Shown: positions 1 to 11,065, counted from the first letter of the stretch. The stretch: 64,000 nucleotides of DNA from Bryum argenteum (GCA_037043015.1 CM073324.1:21654097-21718096); one strand, 5' to 3'. Notes: generated by a model from the sequence alone, not told the origin. Made by a program: numbers and translations.

Positions 1-89
1 TCCAGGGATTCTGAAGATGAAATCACATCGGCTGATGGGGCTCCGAGAAACGCTCGTAGCACTGAAATACGGGGGTCCGGGGGGTAAGC

Positions 90-289
90 GTTCGTAGCAG
101 CTACCAAGGAGGATGGAGGAGGGGTAATGGGCCCCCTAATTTTTTGATGTATAGACATTAAATGCCAAAGAGTAGGCTTCCAAGGGTAATTTGGGGTCGC
201 AGACCTCAAATTTGAATTCAGAATTATCAAAAACGGCCTTGTGTGGTCCCCATGGATTCTAGGGTGCCTCCTTGGTAGCTGCTACGAAC
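90..289. repeat. Short element bounded by 23-bp inverted repeats
   Basis: Positions 90-112 and 267-289 are perfect reverse complements of 23 bp (core GTAGCAGCTACCAAGGAGG). They enclose about 150 bp of unremarkable sequence. The layout fits a very small MITE or a local inverted duplication. No target-site duplication is obvious, so the class is open. It lies about 540 bp upstream of the DUF1218 gene. The rest of 1-828 holds a C-rich stretch (about 430-600) that opens several ORFs with no recognisable domain; it is probably promoter and 5' UTR. Confidence 0.5.
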
Positions 290-828
290 CATTGCCCGGG
301 TCCGGGTAGGGCAGGGTTTGGGTGGGCAGCCCAAAGGCGTGCCAGCAAGAAGCTCGTAGGCTCGTAGGGGTAGATTACAATGATCCCGTCACGACGGCGG
401 CCTCGCGGCTTGCTCGGAGCATGTGTGACAAATATAGTATCACCATGTCCCTCCCCCCAACAGTACGAAGTACGACATCCAGCTACATCCCTCCCCCAGT
501 TGCCCCCTCCCCTCCCCGCTCACCTCACCCCACCCAACTCCGCTCTCCTCGCACTCATCTCGCTCTGCAACAAAAACGATCCTTGCATGCTCCCTTCGCA
601 ACCTCAATCAGTCCCTCCGCTAGCTCTTGTAGTTACTGAGCATGCGGCGGCGACACCCGGAGTCTGAGAACTTCCGGGTGCGAAATCGGGAGCTCCGCGT
701 TTGACGGTTCTTGCGTCATGATATTCTGATTGGAGAATCTTGGGCACTAGGTTTCCGGGCTTGAGCAATTGAGGTCGAAATGGAGCAGGATTCCAGAGGA
801 TGAGGAAGTGAGAGATTCCTTTCGAGCT

Positions 829-1579
829 ATGAAGACGTATGCGGGGTTTATACTGGCGTTGTACCTGTGCCTCGGAGCGTTAGCAGCGTATTTTGGGTTT
901 GCAGCGAAACACACGAGTAACACGAGGGTGAGTGATTGACTGAGTGGGATTAGACGGAGTTACGAGTTTTGTCGATTGGGGTTTTTGACTGTTTTGTTGT
1001 TGTTGTTTTTTTCAGGAGTATCATGTTCATCTTCACAAGGAGATTTGCATCTACCCGGACAGTCCAGCTCAGACGACGGGACTGCTCGCGGGGCTCATCT
1101 TGCTGGTGGGACAAATGCTCGTCATCGCCACATGCGCATGCACATGCCGGTGGAGCAACAAGAAGCAAGTGGAGGGGTTGTACGCATCCATGGTTGGACT
1201 CGGCTGCGTGCTCGGCTGGTAAGGCTCGAATCCACATTCTGGTGGTGATGTTTTGCCAATTAGGGTTGTGTCTGATACAGTTCGGATTCGGTTTTGCAGT
1301 TTCGCCTCGGGATTGTCGGCGGCGTTCTTCGCATCGGGGAGTGCTTTGAGCCGCCCTGCGGAGCGATACCGGGTCCGGCACAAGTCGAACACGTCCTCGG
1401 ATTGCGCGCAGCCCAATTTCACCATAGCCATCGCTTTGGTGTTCGTCACCATCTTTTTCGGCTTGATTTTCTACATCGGAATCATCCAAGAAGCTCGAAG
1501 AGACATGTTGACGACGCCGTCACCGCAACAAGTCACGCCAGTTGCTGACCCGGAGAATCCAACTCCAACTCCTGTATAA
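829..1579 (+). CDS. DUF1218 family four-helix membrane protein
   Basis: Three exons join in frame: 829-927, 1016-1218 and 1300-1579 (193 codons plus stop). The introns are 88 and 81 bp with GTGAGT/CAG and GTAAGG/CAG borders. The protein has an N-terminal hydrophobic segment (about residues 5-25), a second with LLAGLILLVGQM, a third around the Cys-rich GLGCVLGCFASG join, and a fourth with FVTIFFGLIFYIG. It ends in a short Thr/Pro tail. Cys-rich loops between the helices and about 190 residues fit the plant DUF1218 family, some members of which affect lignin or leaf symmetry. Location is probably plasma membrane or ER. The start is the first ATG before the hydrophobic segment. The exact role is unknown. 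Confidence 0.85.
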
Positions 1580-1854
1580 TATTTTCGCTTCCATCGCTTC
1601 TCAGATTGTACAGAGCCCAGTTTTGCTCATGATATTATAGCCAGCTCGAAGCCTGCTATCGGATAATATCAGCAATATAGGCCAAGTCTAGCAACGACCA
1701 AGCGCATGCGAGTTGTAAGATCACACTGTTTTGTATTCTGAGATTTTGACGAATCCGCCAAAATGGCGGTTTTGAATCTGAATCAACTCTTCACATTCCT
1801 TGTGCGTGTCTTCTCACTCTATCATCTTGAAGACTGTAAGTCAGTATTCATCTC

Positions 1855-2480
1855 TAGGTACGTTTTCTTCATGAGATTGACCCCTGTGAGTCGAATAATC
1901 GCAATCCTTGCAGCAAAGCGCACGAGTCCCGATCATCGTGTTTGACCTCAAGAGTGTGTCAGTATCTTTTCCAGTAAAACGTTGGGTGCGTTTTCTTCAT
2001 GGCTTTGACTCGTGTGTGTTGAGACCTTGCAATTCAGCGCATCAGTTTGAATCATCCTCAAGAGTGTGTGTCAATATTCTTCCCAGCATATCGTTGGGTA
2101 CGTTGTCTTCACTCTGAAATGAGTCCTTGCAACAGAGACCATGAGTACGAATCATCGTGTCTGACCTGAAGAGTGTGTATCAATATATTATCTAGTAAAT
2201 CGTCACTCTGAAATGAGTTCTTGCAACAGAGAGCATGAGTACGAATTATCGTGTCTGACCTGAAGAATGTGTATCAATATATTCTCTAGTAAATCGTTAA
2301 ATTTGGTTTCTTCTTCTGAACCATTCTCGCAATTCCTGCAACAAAGCGCACGAGTCCGAATCATCGTGTCTGACCTCAAGAGTGAGTGTCAATATTGTTC
2401 CCAGTAAAATGCTGCGTACGTTTTCCTCATGGATCCTGTGAAACCGGTTTCTTGCAAGAAAGCGCATGAACCATCCGACG
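1855..2480. repeat. Degenerate tandem array, about five units
   Basis: Recurring blocks in the order GCAACAAAGCGCACGAGT, AATCATCGTGTCTGACCT, AAGAGTGTGTGTCAATAT, CAGTAAAACGTTGGGTACG and TTTTCTTCAT repeat about five times at spacings of roughly 80-130 bp. The third and fourth units are the closest pair. The array lies just downstream of the DUF1218 gene and has no long ORF. It looks like a local minisatellite-type expansion, not a transposon, since no terminal repeats were found. Confidence 0.7.
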
Positions 2481-3302
2481 TATCCGGGTTGGCGATAACA
2501 TAATTAGTGATCCCGTGCAACTTTTTCCCATTCCTTGCATGAGAAGCGCACGCGGGGTTGGCTTTGAAGTGTGTTTGATTGCTGAATGGCGGTGCGTGAC
2601 GCGGCACATGAATATGCTCATGTTACTGGAGTGGAGTGCAAATTTAGATGCGGGTGTTTGTGGAGATCGGTGGACGCGCGTGCGGCGTGTGCACGGCACC
2701 AAGGACTGTACGTTGAACTGGATTCGTTGCACGGTATCATGTCCATGGTGGCCGCGCATTCCAAGCGCCGGCGATTTTTCTTTCTCAGGGATACCGGCGA
2801 ACTGGTACTCAGAGCATGCCCAGCCCGTACTGGAGCCAGGGATGGGGTGAGGGGGTGAGGACCCCACCCCATGCCACAACCCTTTAACCTGGTCAATGGG
2901 GTTGGAGTTTCCTAAATTCTAGCCTATCAAATCTTCAAGTTTTTCCGTGTCTTCTCTAGCATTTAAGTGTTCCCTGTAAGCAATGGATGTTTGTCATGTG
3001 GCATAAAATCTATTAGTGGAAAATGTTGTGAAGGTTGAGGATCACGTGGTACACATCTGATTGGTGATGTGTGTGGCAGCGGCAACCGGTGTCTATTCGT
3101 GTCATATGGTTGCAGGCCACGGCGGCCTTGCACGATGGGCACCGGTGAGTGAGTCCCTCACGCCGGTCCGACCGCTGCCGGCCAACGGCATTGTAAATGA
3201 GGTTTTCCCCGCCCGACTTGACGATGCGGGCAGGGCATGCTCTCAACCGTTTAGGTTTTTTTGCAATTAAAGTCTGAATGAAAGAGATTTAGAGAAGGTT
3301 AA
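2481..3302. other. Intergenic stretch without a supported gene
   Basis: This stretch is GC-richer than its surroundings (2500-2870 and 3080-3240), and overlapping ORFs of 70-150 codons are open on both strands. None has a domain, a splice pattern or a match I recognise. It could be the remains of a gene. Confidence 0.5.
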
Positions 3303-3561
3303 GTAACCCCTAAAGGATACTGCTCTACAATGACTACCAAACATGCATTTCTGAAATTGCTGCTTACATGTTTCTAGCTTCGATATTTGAGAAATCTAAC
3401 CGTAGGATTTTTTTCAAAACCATCTAATTACCCTACCTACCTACTTTCATCGCATTTGACCGCACGAATCTTGAGATATATTCAATCAAAGTTCAGCATT
3501 TTGTAAGAACAAAGCTCCTTTTTTTAGGTCAATGCGGGCTTCTTTTTGCTTTAGGGGTTAA
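3303..3561. mobile_element. TTAA-CCCCTAAA MITE, copy E1
   Basis: The ends are TAACCCCTAAAG (from 3304) and CTTTAGGGGTTA (to 3560), a perfect 12-bp terminal inverted repeat around about 245 bp of AT-rich sequence. The left border reads GTAA where other copies have TTAA, so it may be mutated. The interior carries CTAACCGTAGGATT at about 3397-3410, the motif shared with the other copies. It encodes no protein. Confidence 0.6.
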
Positions 3562-4086
3562 AGTAACATGCTCAATAACCAAACAAATTTCAGATTGGAG
3601 ATTCCGTTTTGAAAATAGCCGTAGAGAAAATAATGTGAACAAACTAAGTAACAAGATGGGTGATCCAACAAAGATCAACACTTTTTTGCATACGATAGAA
3701 TTTATCTAAATGAAAGAAGGAAGAGAAAAATAGATAACACCAATTGAAGTTTGAGGATATTAATAAAGAAAAAAGAAAAAAGTCAATGGCTAGCATGTCC
3801 ACACTTTTTAGATTTCTTTTTGAAGGATCACAAGATTAATTTTGATCTTATTCTACTTTTTTCATTTCTTTTGGCTACACAAGAATAGAATAGCGTAAGG
3901 CAAGGGTAAATCTTGTGGGAAGGAGATTTATAGCAACCTTTGGTAACAAGAACCTCTAAAAAAGATTTACCATCATTCTTACGTGATTTAAAGAGGAGTG
4001 ATTTGCTTATAAATACCTCTACCATAGTAATGTGACTAACTCTTGCATGTTTTTGCGACATATCAAGTGGAAGGCAAATATCAATT

Positions 4087-4810
4087 TTATTGTAGATGAT
4101 TCGGCCAAAATCCAATCCAATTCTTATCTAAGAAATTCAACATTTCACGATTAATCTTGTCAATCCCCTTTTTTGTTTTCCTTTCAAAGTATTCAGTTTT
4201 GAGATTTGTACGATGTTCTTGAAGATCTAAACATCTCACTTTCATCTCACATTGATACTCTTCATATCGAAGAAGCCTTTGGATCCATTCCTCTCTACTT
4301 TTTTGAAGGGTGTTAAGAAATCGATGAATTGCAATCTTATTTGCAGGTTCAAGAGCTTTTTCTTCCACTTCATGAGGCTCCGAGAGTCGATACATTAGCT
4401 TCTGGAGGTCACAAAACTCTAAGTCATTGTCGGAGAGGTTGTAAATTTTCTTACTTGATCCATTATGTTTACACCCATATGATGGTTTTTTGTAAAATTT
4501 ATATTTGAAATCATAGACTCCATAGAAGGATTCCATCTTCACTACTTTAATTTTTTGGTTGATACCTCAAGTTTCTATATATGTGATTCAAACAACAACA
4601 AGATATGACGTGTAATTTTATAACATTATTTACTTGTAAAGATATGATTTGCACATTTGAAGTTAAAGTAAATGAGATCAAAATTAGAATAGAAAAGTAA
4701 ATGCGGAATGGAAAAGTAATATACTCTTTTGGCCAAGAAAAAGGTTTAAAATTCTTTGTATTTTTATCATATGCAATTCCTAATGAGATTCTTGGTAAAG
4801 TCATTGGCAT
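4087..4810 (-). CDS. Hypothetical protein, doubtful gene model
   Basis: A 151-codon ORF (4542-4087) on the minus strand is charged and probably helical (EEWIQRLLRYEEYQCEMKVR, then NLKTEYFERKTKKG). Upstream on the same strand, 4810-4547 opens with MPMTLPRISLGIAYDKNTKNF, followed by possible donor (GTAAAT) and acceptor (TATATAG) sites that could join the two. A further ORF overlaps downstream (4115-3828). I recognise no family. The composition is as AT-rich as the surroundings, so this could be an old transposon remnant or chance. Confidence 0.25.
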
Positions 4811-5377
4811 CTACTACTTGAGGTTGTTCAAGTACGGCCGGTCGGATCGAAGCTCATGATGTGTCGTTAGAAGTGGGTTTTTTGTAGGGTTGTGATAATC
4901 GAGTGGATAGCAAAACGGTTCAATGGATCTTGAGATATTGATTTTTTTTGTAATTTTGGCCCCCTAATCATCAGAAATTACAAAAATGACCTTATTATAG
5001 ATTCCACAAAAAAACAAGAGGGGCATGTTCAAAGTAACTATTGAAGTGGGCATGGCAACACTCCAAGGACACAACATCAATGGTGGTATACTTCCTCTCT
5101 GTATGGAAACTATCAATGCTAGTTCCTACCTAGCCACAAGTGCCTTAAGATACCCAATTTCAGATGAAGAAAAGATAGCTCTCCAAAGTTGTAGGTTGTC
5201 TTCAAAATGATCAAATTCAACACCCTTGAGTATAATTTACGGGTTAATGATACATTTCTCATGAAACACATGTGCATCTTCTCATCAATACTGTCATGTT
5301 GTCAATAATTTTGAATCAGTCACTCTCAACAACATGACTACATCCATAGTTACAAAACCTTGTTTTCCTTGTAGTAA
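4811..5377. other. AT-rich intergenic stretch
   Basis: A 61-codon ORF at 5025-5210 is the only reading frame of note and matches nothing I know. No repeats stand out. Confidence 0.4.
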
Positions 5378-5447
5378 AATGAGTCCTCAAACTTCATTAC
5401 CAATTGAATTATATCTATCATTGATTTGAGTGAATGTCTTTTGCACA
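5378..5447. repeat. 70-bp direct repeat, left copy, flanking the NUMT
   Basis: Positions 5378-5447 are identical over all 70 bases to 5657-5726. The pair brackets the nad9 fragment. This copy is probably part of the insertion scar (see findings). Confidence 0.95.
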
Positions 5448-5656
5448 CTTAAAGGAAAGTCTTTTCGTAATGGATGACCCTCAAATCCATAATCTGTTAA
5501 TATACGGCGTAAATCAAGATGATCAGAAAAATAAACACCAAACATATCCCAAACTTCTCGCTCCCACCAGCCCGCTGACGGGAATATATTGACTGTCGAA
5601 CAAATTGGAGTTATTTCGTCCACACTGGTTTGGACACGAATACGTGAGTTATATTG
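5448..5656 (-). pseudogene. nad9: nad9 fragment of mitochondrial origin (NUMT)
   Basis: On the minus strand this 209-bp block reads the conserved core of NADH dehydrogenase subunit 9 (complex I, NuoC family). It runs from [10 protein letters not shown] through [17 protein letters not shown] and [19 protein letters not shown], and breaks off at FPLS. Only about 65 of roughly 190 residues are present, with no start codon and no import presequence, so it is not a functional gene. The frame is still open, and differences from the usual sequence are few (for example YFSDHLD where HPD is typical), so the transfer looks fairly recent. Protein similarity alone cannot tell the donor species. Confidence 0.93.
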
Positions 5657-5726
5657 AATGAGTCCTCAAACTTCATTACCAATTGAATTATATCTATCAT
5701 TGATTTGAGTGAATGTCTTTTGCACA
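5657..5726. repeat. 70-bp direct repeat, right copy, flanking the NUMT
   Basis: This is an exact duplicate of 5378-5447. The sequence beyond it (from 5727) differs from the sequence beyond the left copy, so the duplicated block ends sharply at both sides. Confidence 0.95.
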
Positions 5727-8296
5727 AAGTTTTTAAACAATTCAATCTCATGTATTAGGATAAAAGGAAAAATTAGGCAGATTTCCTTTGATATTTGATA
5801 AGAAACACTCTTTGGAAACTTTTAAGAGGACCCTTAGAGAAGAATTAGGTTGATTGTGACATCATAGAGTTTAAAAAAACTCATGCCCAATTATTTCAAG
5901 CTTAATTCTCTCATTACACCGACCAAACTTGTTACCGACAATAGGCCTCATATTGGAAACACAAAAAATTTCAAATGAGAGCATAAAATAAAATAACTTT
6001 GCTTATGCTGAGTCCCAAAATGCATGGATAGCCACTGATTTAGTATCAACAGGGGATTGCAGAACTTTAGGTGACAAACTTTGCAACTATAGGAGGAGCA
6101 TTCTCCAAGGAAAGACCTAGTAAGTTAGCATCTAAGGAAGAGTGCTCCAAACTGGAGCGGTATCAATAATGGAGCACTAGGCTTCTTGACAGTAGTTGCT
6201 TTTGAAAAGTACGTAAGGCTTCAAACACGATGTGAAGATGGAGATTTGAGTATAAAGCATGAAGTTTCATAGACATTCATCACATTCATCTCCTTCTTCC
6301 TTGATATATATATGACATTTTGTATACTTTACTGAGAAATTTGCTAAACAATAAGCTTCGTTGTAGTTGAATCATTCTAAAAACTTCACATTCAAGAAGG
6401 AAAACCATAGGAACACACTAGGCTTTCATGGCAAATTATTGAAACCTTGATGATTACTTTGAGGTAGTTGTTGCATATTTTTGGAACATGTTTATACATG
6501 TGGTTCAGACTTCAGAGCGCGACGTCACCGACGTGTGGATTACAAGAATTCAATTTTCAAAATATTTATAATCTCCCATTCACAAATTGCATGAACAACC
6601 TAATTCTAAATGAAGCATAAAATGGAGATATAGATTTTCCCGCTAGAGTAACATGAGAACTAATGAGGTCTAAGACACGAACAAGAACATGGATAGGGGT
6701 GCAGTTTAGGGGCGCACTTTAGGACGGGATTTGCAATGAGGACATCATGAATAGGGATGTGGTTTAGGACGCACATCATAAATAGGGATGAGGTTTATGA
6801 CGCGAACCCGATAAAGAGATCCAATTCCTAAATATTTATGTGGGGATGGCAACAACGCCGCAGGCGCGAGCTCGTATCCATTGTACAAAAACAATATAGA
6901 AAAAGAAATCAATAGGAATGATTTGGCTTATGATATATGATTGGCGTAATTTCAAATTGTTTCAATTTACACATAGCTAAATTATATATCTTCGTGCATT
7001 CCCTTGTAAAATTCAGGTGCACTTGTCAAAGGTAACAACAAATAATACTTCTCATATTCCTAAATCCACCAAAACAAGGCCCAAACTTATCACAGAGATT
7101 CATAAAAATTGCACAAAACCCCACCAACACAAGAAGCAAGGCAATAGCACATTCTCAAATGTGAAAAAGGACAAGACGACGTTTCCACAAATGTTGGCAG
7201 ACAAAAGGCCAACATGAAGAATCATTGAACAGATTCATGGCCCAACTTGGCCCGGGGATACATCGAACGCAACAATGAATGGAACATTCCCACTACAAAG
7301 TATCCTTTCTAGTAAACAAAACAAAAAAGCTCGCTCGCAACAATGACGAGTTCCGTCCGACCGACCAGCAATTAAGTTCCCGTATCCGACCACAGAAACA
7401 CGCTCATGCTGCTGGTAATTCAGCTAAGATCCATCACCGTTCTTGAGGAGATTTGCACACATCATCATCTGAAAGAGCATCACTGACATTCCTCGGAACC
7501 TCTTTTGACTAATCATCGCAAAAGCTCAGTTGCAGAACATTCCCCGGCCCCCACACAATCAATGAAGGAATAATGAGCCAGAAACGTACAAAGCTTCGAT
7601 TGAATCGAAAAGTTATTGGGTTACAGGCTCTCCGAAGTAGATGCATCGAAACCAGAAAGTTCAAGGTGTCAAGTTGTGTGTACATAGTGAAGAGTTTATC
7701 AGTAAGTTGATTGTGTGGATGAGATTGGAGGGTCGGTGGAGGTGTATGGCTAGACTACAATTAAGTTCCTTAATGCGAGTTGTATTAATTGATTTGCATT
7801 GTAGAGTCGAGGAGTGTAGAGTGTTGAACTTCCAACTTTTTTACTTGTTTCTCCCTCGAGTTTCACAACTATCGTGGTCAGTAAAAGTGTTTGGATAGGA
7901 ATGATAATCTTGATTTAGTGGTAACACTTGTCAACTTTGGTGGGTAGGTGCTGATTTTTCCAGCTAATTAAAACTATGGAGCCATTTGTAAATTAAATAG
8001 AGTACTGAAATTAACATTGATTTACTTGCAAGAGTAGCAGTTCATGATGTGTCATTCATAGGTGTCAAATTTATTATACACACAAGTTGTGCATCTAAAA
8101 AAATTCTTAATAATCAACATGTATTTATGGAGTCTTTTTGCATTTCAAAATTCATTGTGATTGAGTAAGATTGTTCTTGATTAGCTATGGTTCATAAAAG
8201 GTTTCTTGCTTAAGGTTAGTTAATTCTTCAAATGCATGAGGAAGTGAGTACCGTGAAATTTTAGTGATTTTAGGCAACCCTCGAATACTTGTCATG
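5727..8296. other. Gene-poor stretch with a GC-richer island
   Basis: Mostly AT-rich with no convincing ORF. The part at about 7230-7650 is GC-richer. On the minus strand near 7525-7455 it reads EVPRNVSDALSDDDVCKSPQ and then R and a stop, preceded by an AG acceptor-like site. This could be the last exon of an otherwise unseen or lost gene, but there is no other support. Confidence 0.3.
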
Positions 8297-8383
8297 CTAT
8301 TGTACAAAGATTTACAATGAGAGATCATTTGAGAGATGCTCTTTCAGAAAAGAGATCTCCAATTTTTCCGGACTATGGTGCTA
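8297..8383 (+). repeat. 84-bp tandem unit split by the foldback transposon
   Basis: CTATTGTACAAAGATTTACA opens at about 8294. The same start CTATTGTAC recurs at 8381, where the transposon begins. The continuation AAAGATTTACAATGAGAGGT resumes at about 9353, past the transposon. The simplest reading is two tandem copies of an 84-bp unit with the element inserted in the second copy. Confidence 0.6.
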
Positions 8384-9356
8384 TTGTACAGTACCCACCA
8401 ACAAGTTTACGTTCAGAATTGAGACAAGAGAACATGTTGCAATCTTCAAACAATTACCACGTTCACAAAAATGATCCAAATTGCCAACTACAAATTGTAC
8501 TGTAGGGATAATGTAGTATTTTATACCATCATTACAAGAAATTTCAATAAATATTAGAAATTCTATTTTAATATATGACTTTTTAACATATTATCTATTA
8601 TATTCCCGTAGCTCTTATAACAAGCTACTTTTGGTGAGGCATGACACAATGGTAAACTTCCAACATCTCAAAAAATAGCTTTTTCGATACACTATCTACA
8701 TATGCAATTGCTTCTTACAAAGAACTTGAATTGTATCCCCAAAGAAGCTCAAGATTGGACTTTTGTACTCTAAGTAGATGTCAAGATAACCAAGAGCAAC
8801 TTCAAATGATCATATCCAGAACCTAGAATATCCAAATTCCATCAAACTACCTCCAAAGTCTTCAAATCGTAACAAATATTATCAAAACTATCTCTTTCAT
8901 GCCAATCCAAGCTCCATGTGTTAAAAAATCCATGAGCAATCATTGCACTTCAAAATGTGTATGTAACTTTTTCAATAAGAGACAACATCAAGGTTTATTA
9001 CATCAACTCAACTCAATATTTGTAATTGTGAGCCACATATATGTAAAGGGCATCAAAAGAGGTTTCTAAAGAGATATTAGTACTCTCTTCCTTAACAAAC
9101 CTCTCCATGTAATGGTCTTCATAAGAGCTAAAGGTAGTTTTTAGAAAGTAAGTTAGAAGATACTAAAGTTGTCAAATGAATCTACACATTTTTTGGAAGT
9201 TTTTCATGTATTGGTAAAGAAAAATGCAGTACCTTCTTTCATACTTCATGATTTGCAATCTGGATAGATTTTACAAAAATGGTGGTCATTTGAAAGTTGA
9301 AGGTATGTTATCTCTTCATGCTCTGAACGTAAACTTGTTGGTGGGTACTGTACAAA
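8384..9356 (+). mobile_element. Foldback DNA transposon, copy 1 (973 bp)
   Basis: The ends are near-perfect inverted repeats of about 33 bp: GTACAGTACCCACCAACAAG from 8386, and its complement ending at 9354. Inside, the two halves remain partly complementary for several hundred bases. For example, GATCCAAATTGCCAACTAC near the left end matches the complement of the right half near 9250. There is no transposase ORF. Borders read TA then CAGTACCC, so a Tc1/mariner-type TA target duplication is possible; a 4-bp GTAC duplication fits equally. A second copy lies inverted at 44531-45500. Confidence 0.85.
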
Positions 9357-10020
9357 GATTTACAATGAGAGGTCATATTAGAAGATGCTCTTTAGGGAAA
9401 AAAAAAAGCTCAAATTCTACACCAATGTGGTGATTGGATGGTTGTTGAATATACCAGTCAATGGTAGAGCTCCAACAATGGGTAGAGCAATAAGATCCCA
9501 AGGATTGAATTTAAGTCATAATACAAATAGAACATGTTGGAGAAAGAGAAAAGGGCATCTTTTAGATTGGCATGTGCAACTAGCTATCAAATTTGTGAGA
9601 GAAATTGCAAGAAATTTGATACAACATTGAGATTGATACAGTGAGAAAATTAATCATGAATATGCCGGGCAAGAGAGATGCAGTTGTTTATCAAGCAAAA
9701 GGTGGCTATACACACTGGTTTTTATTACATTTGTACATCAAGTTTTTAAGTAACCATTACCGAACCACATTTTAGTTTAATATAGCTTGATTTGTAGCTC
9801 ATGACTTTATTTACAATGAAACTGGACAACCACTACGCTTTTTCCATAAAGAATTGGACACCCACATCATGTGTTTTGGATTGGCATTTTTGATCGAGAA
9901 TGCTATGTTATATGTTTGTTGTAACTATATGATTGTATGTTTAAATTGTTAGAACTTGAATGTGAGTTATGTAGGAAAACGAGCTCATATTGGCAGAGGA
10001 AGCATCCTGTCCAAACACTT
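9357..10020. other. Intergenic stretch, possible eroded coding remnant
   Basis: The plus strand from 9385 to 9630 stays open and reads basic, protein-like sequence (MGRAIRSQGLNLSHNTNRTC, then KGHLLDWHVQLAIKFVREIA). I recognise no family. It may be what is left of the gene or element into which the foldback transposon inserted. Confidence 0.3.
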
Positions 10021-10251
10021 GTGCTGACCGTTGTATGTAGGTTCGCGGCACCGACAGTCACAACATTAGTGCATTGCACACATGAAACAAGCTAAAATAA
10101 TGTTGATCAATCCTGTCCCGTTCTTCAGTCACAGTTATCTCTCCATCGAAACAACAACCGTCTCAGTGTACAGAGTTTTCAATCTGAACCTGTCAACGTA
10201 GAAACGGCAGTGTCTTTGTACTGTGATGGAACTGGCTCGGGAAGTGCACTT

Positions 10252-10367
10252 CAACAAGCTGCACAGCAGAGGTGTATGACTCTACAACCACGTTGCAATT
10301 CTTGAGGATTGATTGCCACGGCGTGGACGTAGTAGTCTTGCACCCCTGCTGTCACACTAGTTGTTGT
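10252..10367. ncRNA. MicroRNA-like hairpin 1
   Basis: Arm A (10264-10285, CAGAGGTGTATGACTCTAC) pairs with arm B (10329-10351, TAGTCTTGCACCCCTGCTG) across a loop of about 43 nt. The stem continues outward through CAACAA/TTGTTG and inward through CCACG/CGTGG. Mismatches and bulges in the core are few. The size and near-perfect 21-nt duplex fit a plant microRNA precursor. Either strand could be transcribed (see the promoter entry). Confidence 0.75.
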
Positions 10368-10387
10368 AAAAGGAACCTAGCAGCTGA

Positions 10388-10822
10388 TTAACCCCTAAAC
10401 GCCCAAGGGGGGGTAAAGCTCCTAACAATTGGTAATAATGCTGATTTTTTCAAAACTGTGTAAAAACAAATAAAAGATGAAAATGGAAAATCCAACCGTA
10501 GGATCTTCTTTGGAGCATGGCAATTAGAATGACCTCCAAGGTTGCATGCCATTTGGAGGTATGGATTTCAAGATCCATGCAAAAAAGGGGTGAAGATCAC
10601 ACCACAAAACTTTCATGAAAAATCTCTTTCGCCCACTCTTACAAATTGAGGATCAAGGTTTTTACTATTTATCCAAGGAGGGAGTAGAGTAAACCCACCG
10701 AGGAGTTGAGCAAAAAAAACGGCGGATGAAAAGTCGATGGGATGAAAGCAGGGTTGTGCACCAAAGACGGAGCCTCACATCCAGAATGTCGAAAAACGAC
10801 ACTGTGGGCGCTTAAGGGTTAA
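10388..10822. mobile_element. TTAA-CCCCTAAA MITE, copy E2, inside the hairpin array
   Basis: Bounded by TTAA on both sides (10388-10391 and 10819-10822), with ends CCCCTAAACGCCCA and its degenerate complement TGGGCGCTTAAGGG. The interior holds TCCAACCGTAGGATCTT at 10491-10507. It sits between array units one and two. Removing it and one TTAA gives CAGCTGATTAAGCTCTGTC, which lines up with CAGCTGATCGAGCTC in the other units. This supports a TTAA target duplication. Confidence 0.8.
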
Positions 10823-11004
10823 GCTCTGTCAGATCGTCAAAATGCGCAATTGTCACACCGAAACAAAAATCTCTCTCCACACAAAAACCGCCTCAGTCTA
10901 CAAAGTTATCAACCTGTAATGCACAAGCTAAATCTGTCAGTGTAGAAACGGCAATCTTTCTCTTCGTACAGAGACAACTGTGATAGAACTCGGCTACCGA
11001 ATTT

Positions 11005-11065
11005 CACCTTCGAGAGTAATTCAACAAGCGGCACCTCTGCTGTCAGAGTTGTATCAAAATGAACC
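11005..11065. ncRNA. Array unit with its hairpin deleted
   Basis: At about 11020-11060 the outer flank CAACAAGCGGCA runs directly into CCTCTGCTGTCAGAGTTGTA. The outer left flank is therefore joined to the far end of arm B. Arm A, the loop and most of arm B are missing, while the rest of the unit is normal. Confidence 0.6.

Noticed and set aside
322-667. Overlapping Pro/Ser-rich ORFs of 95-105 codons
   Set aside because: C-rich promoter-like sequence, two competing frames, no domain and no splice pattern.
2515-2880. ORFs of 90-150 codons on both strands
   Set aside because: All overlap each other, and none has a recognisable domain or supported splice site.
7017-7217. Lys/Thr-rich 66-codon ORF
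   Set aside because: Low-complexity AT-rich sequence with no match.
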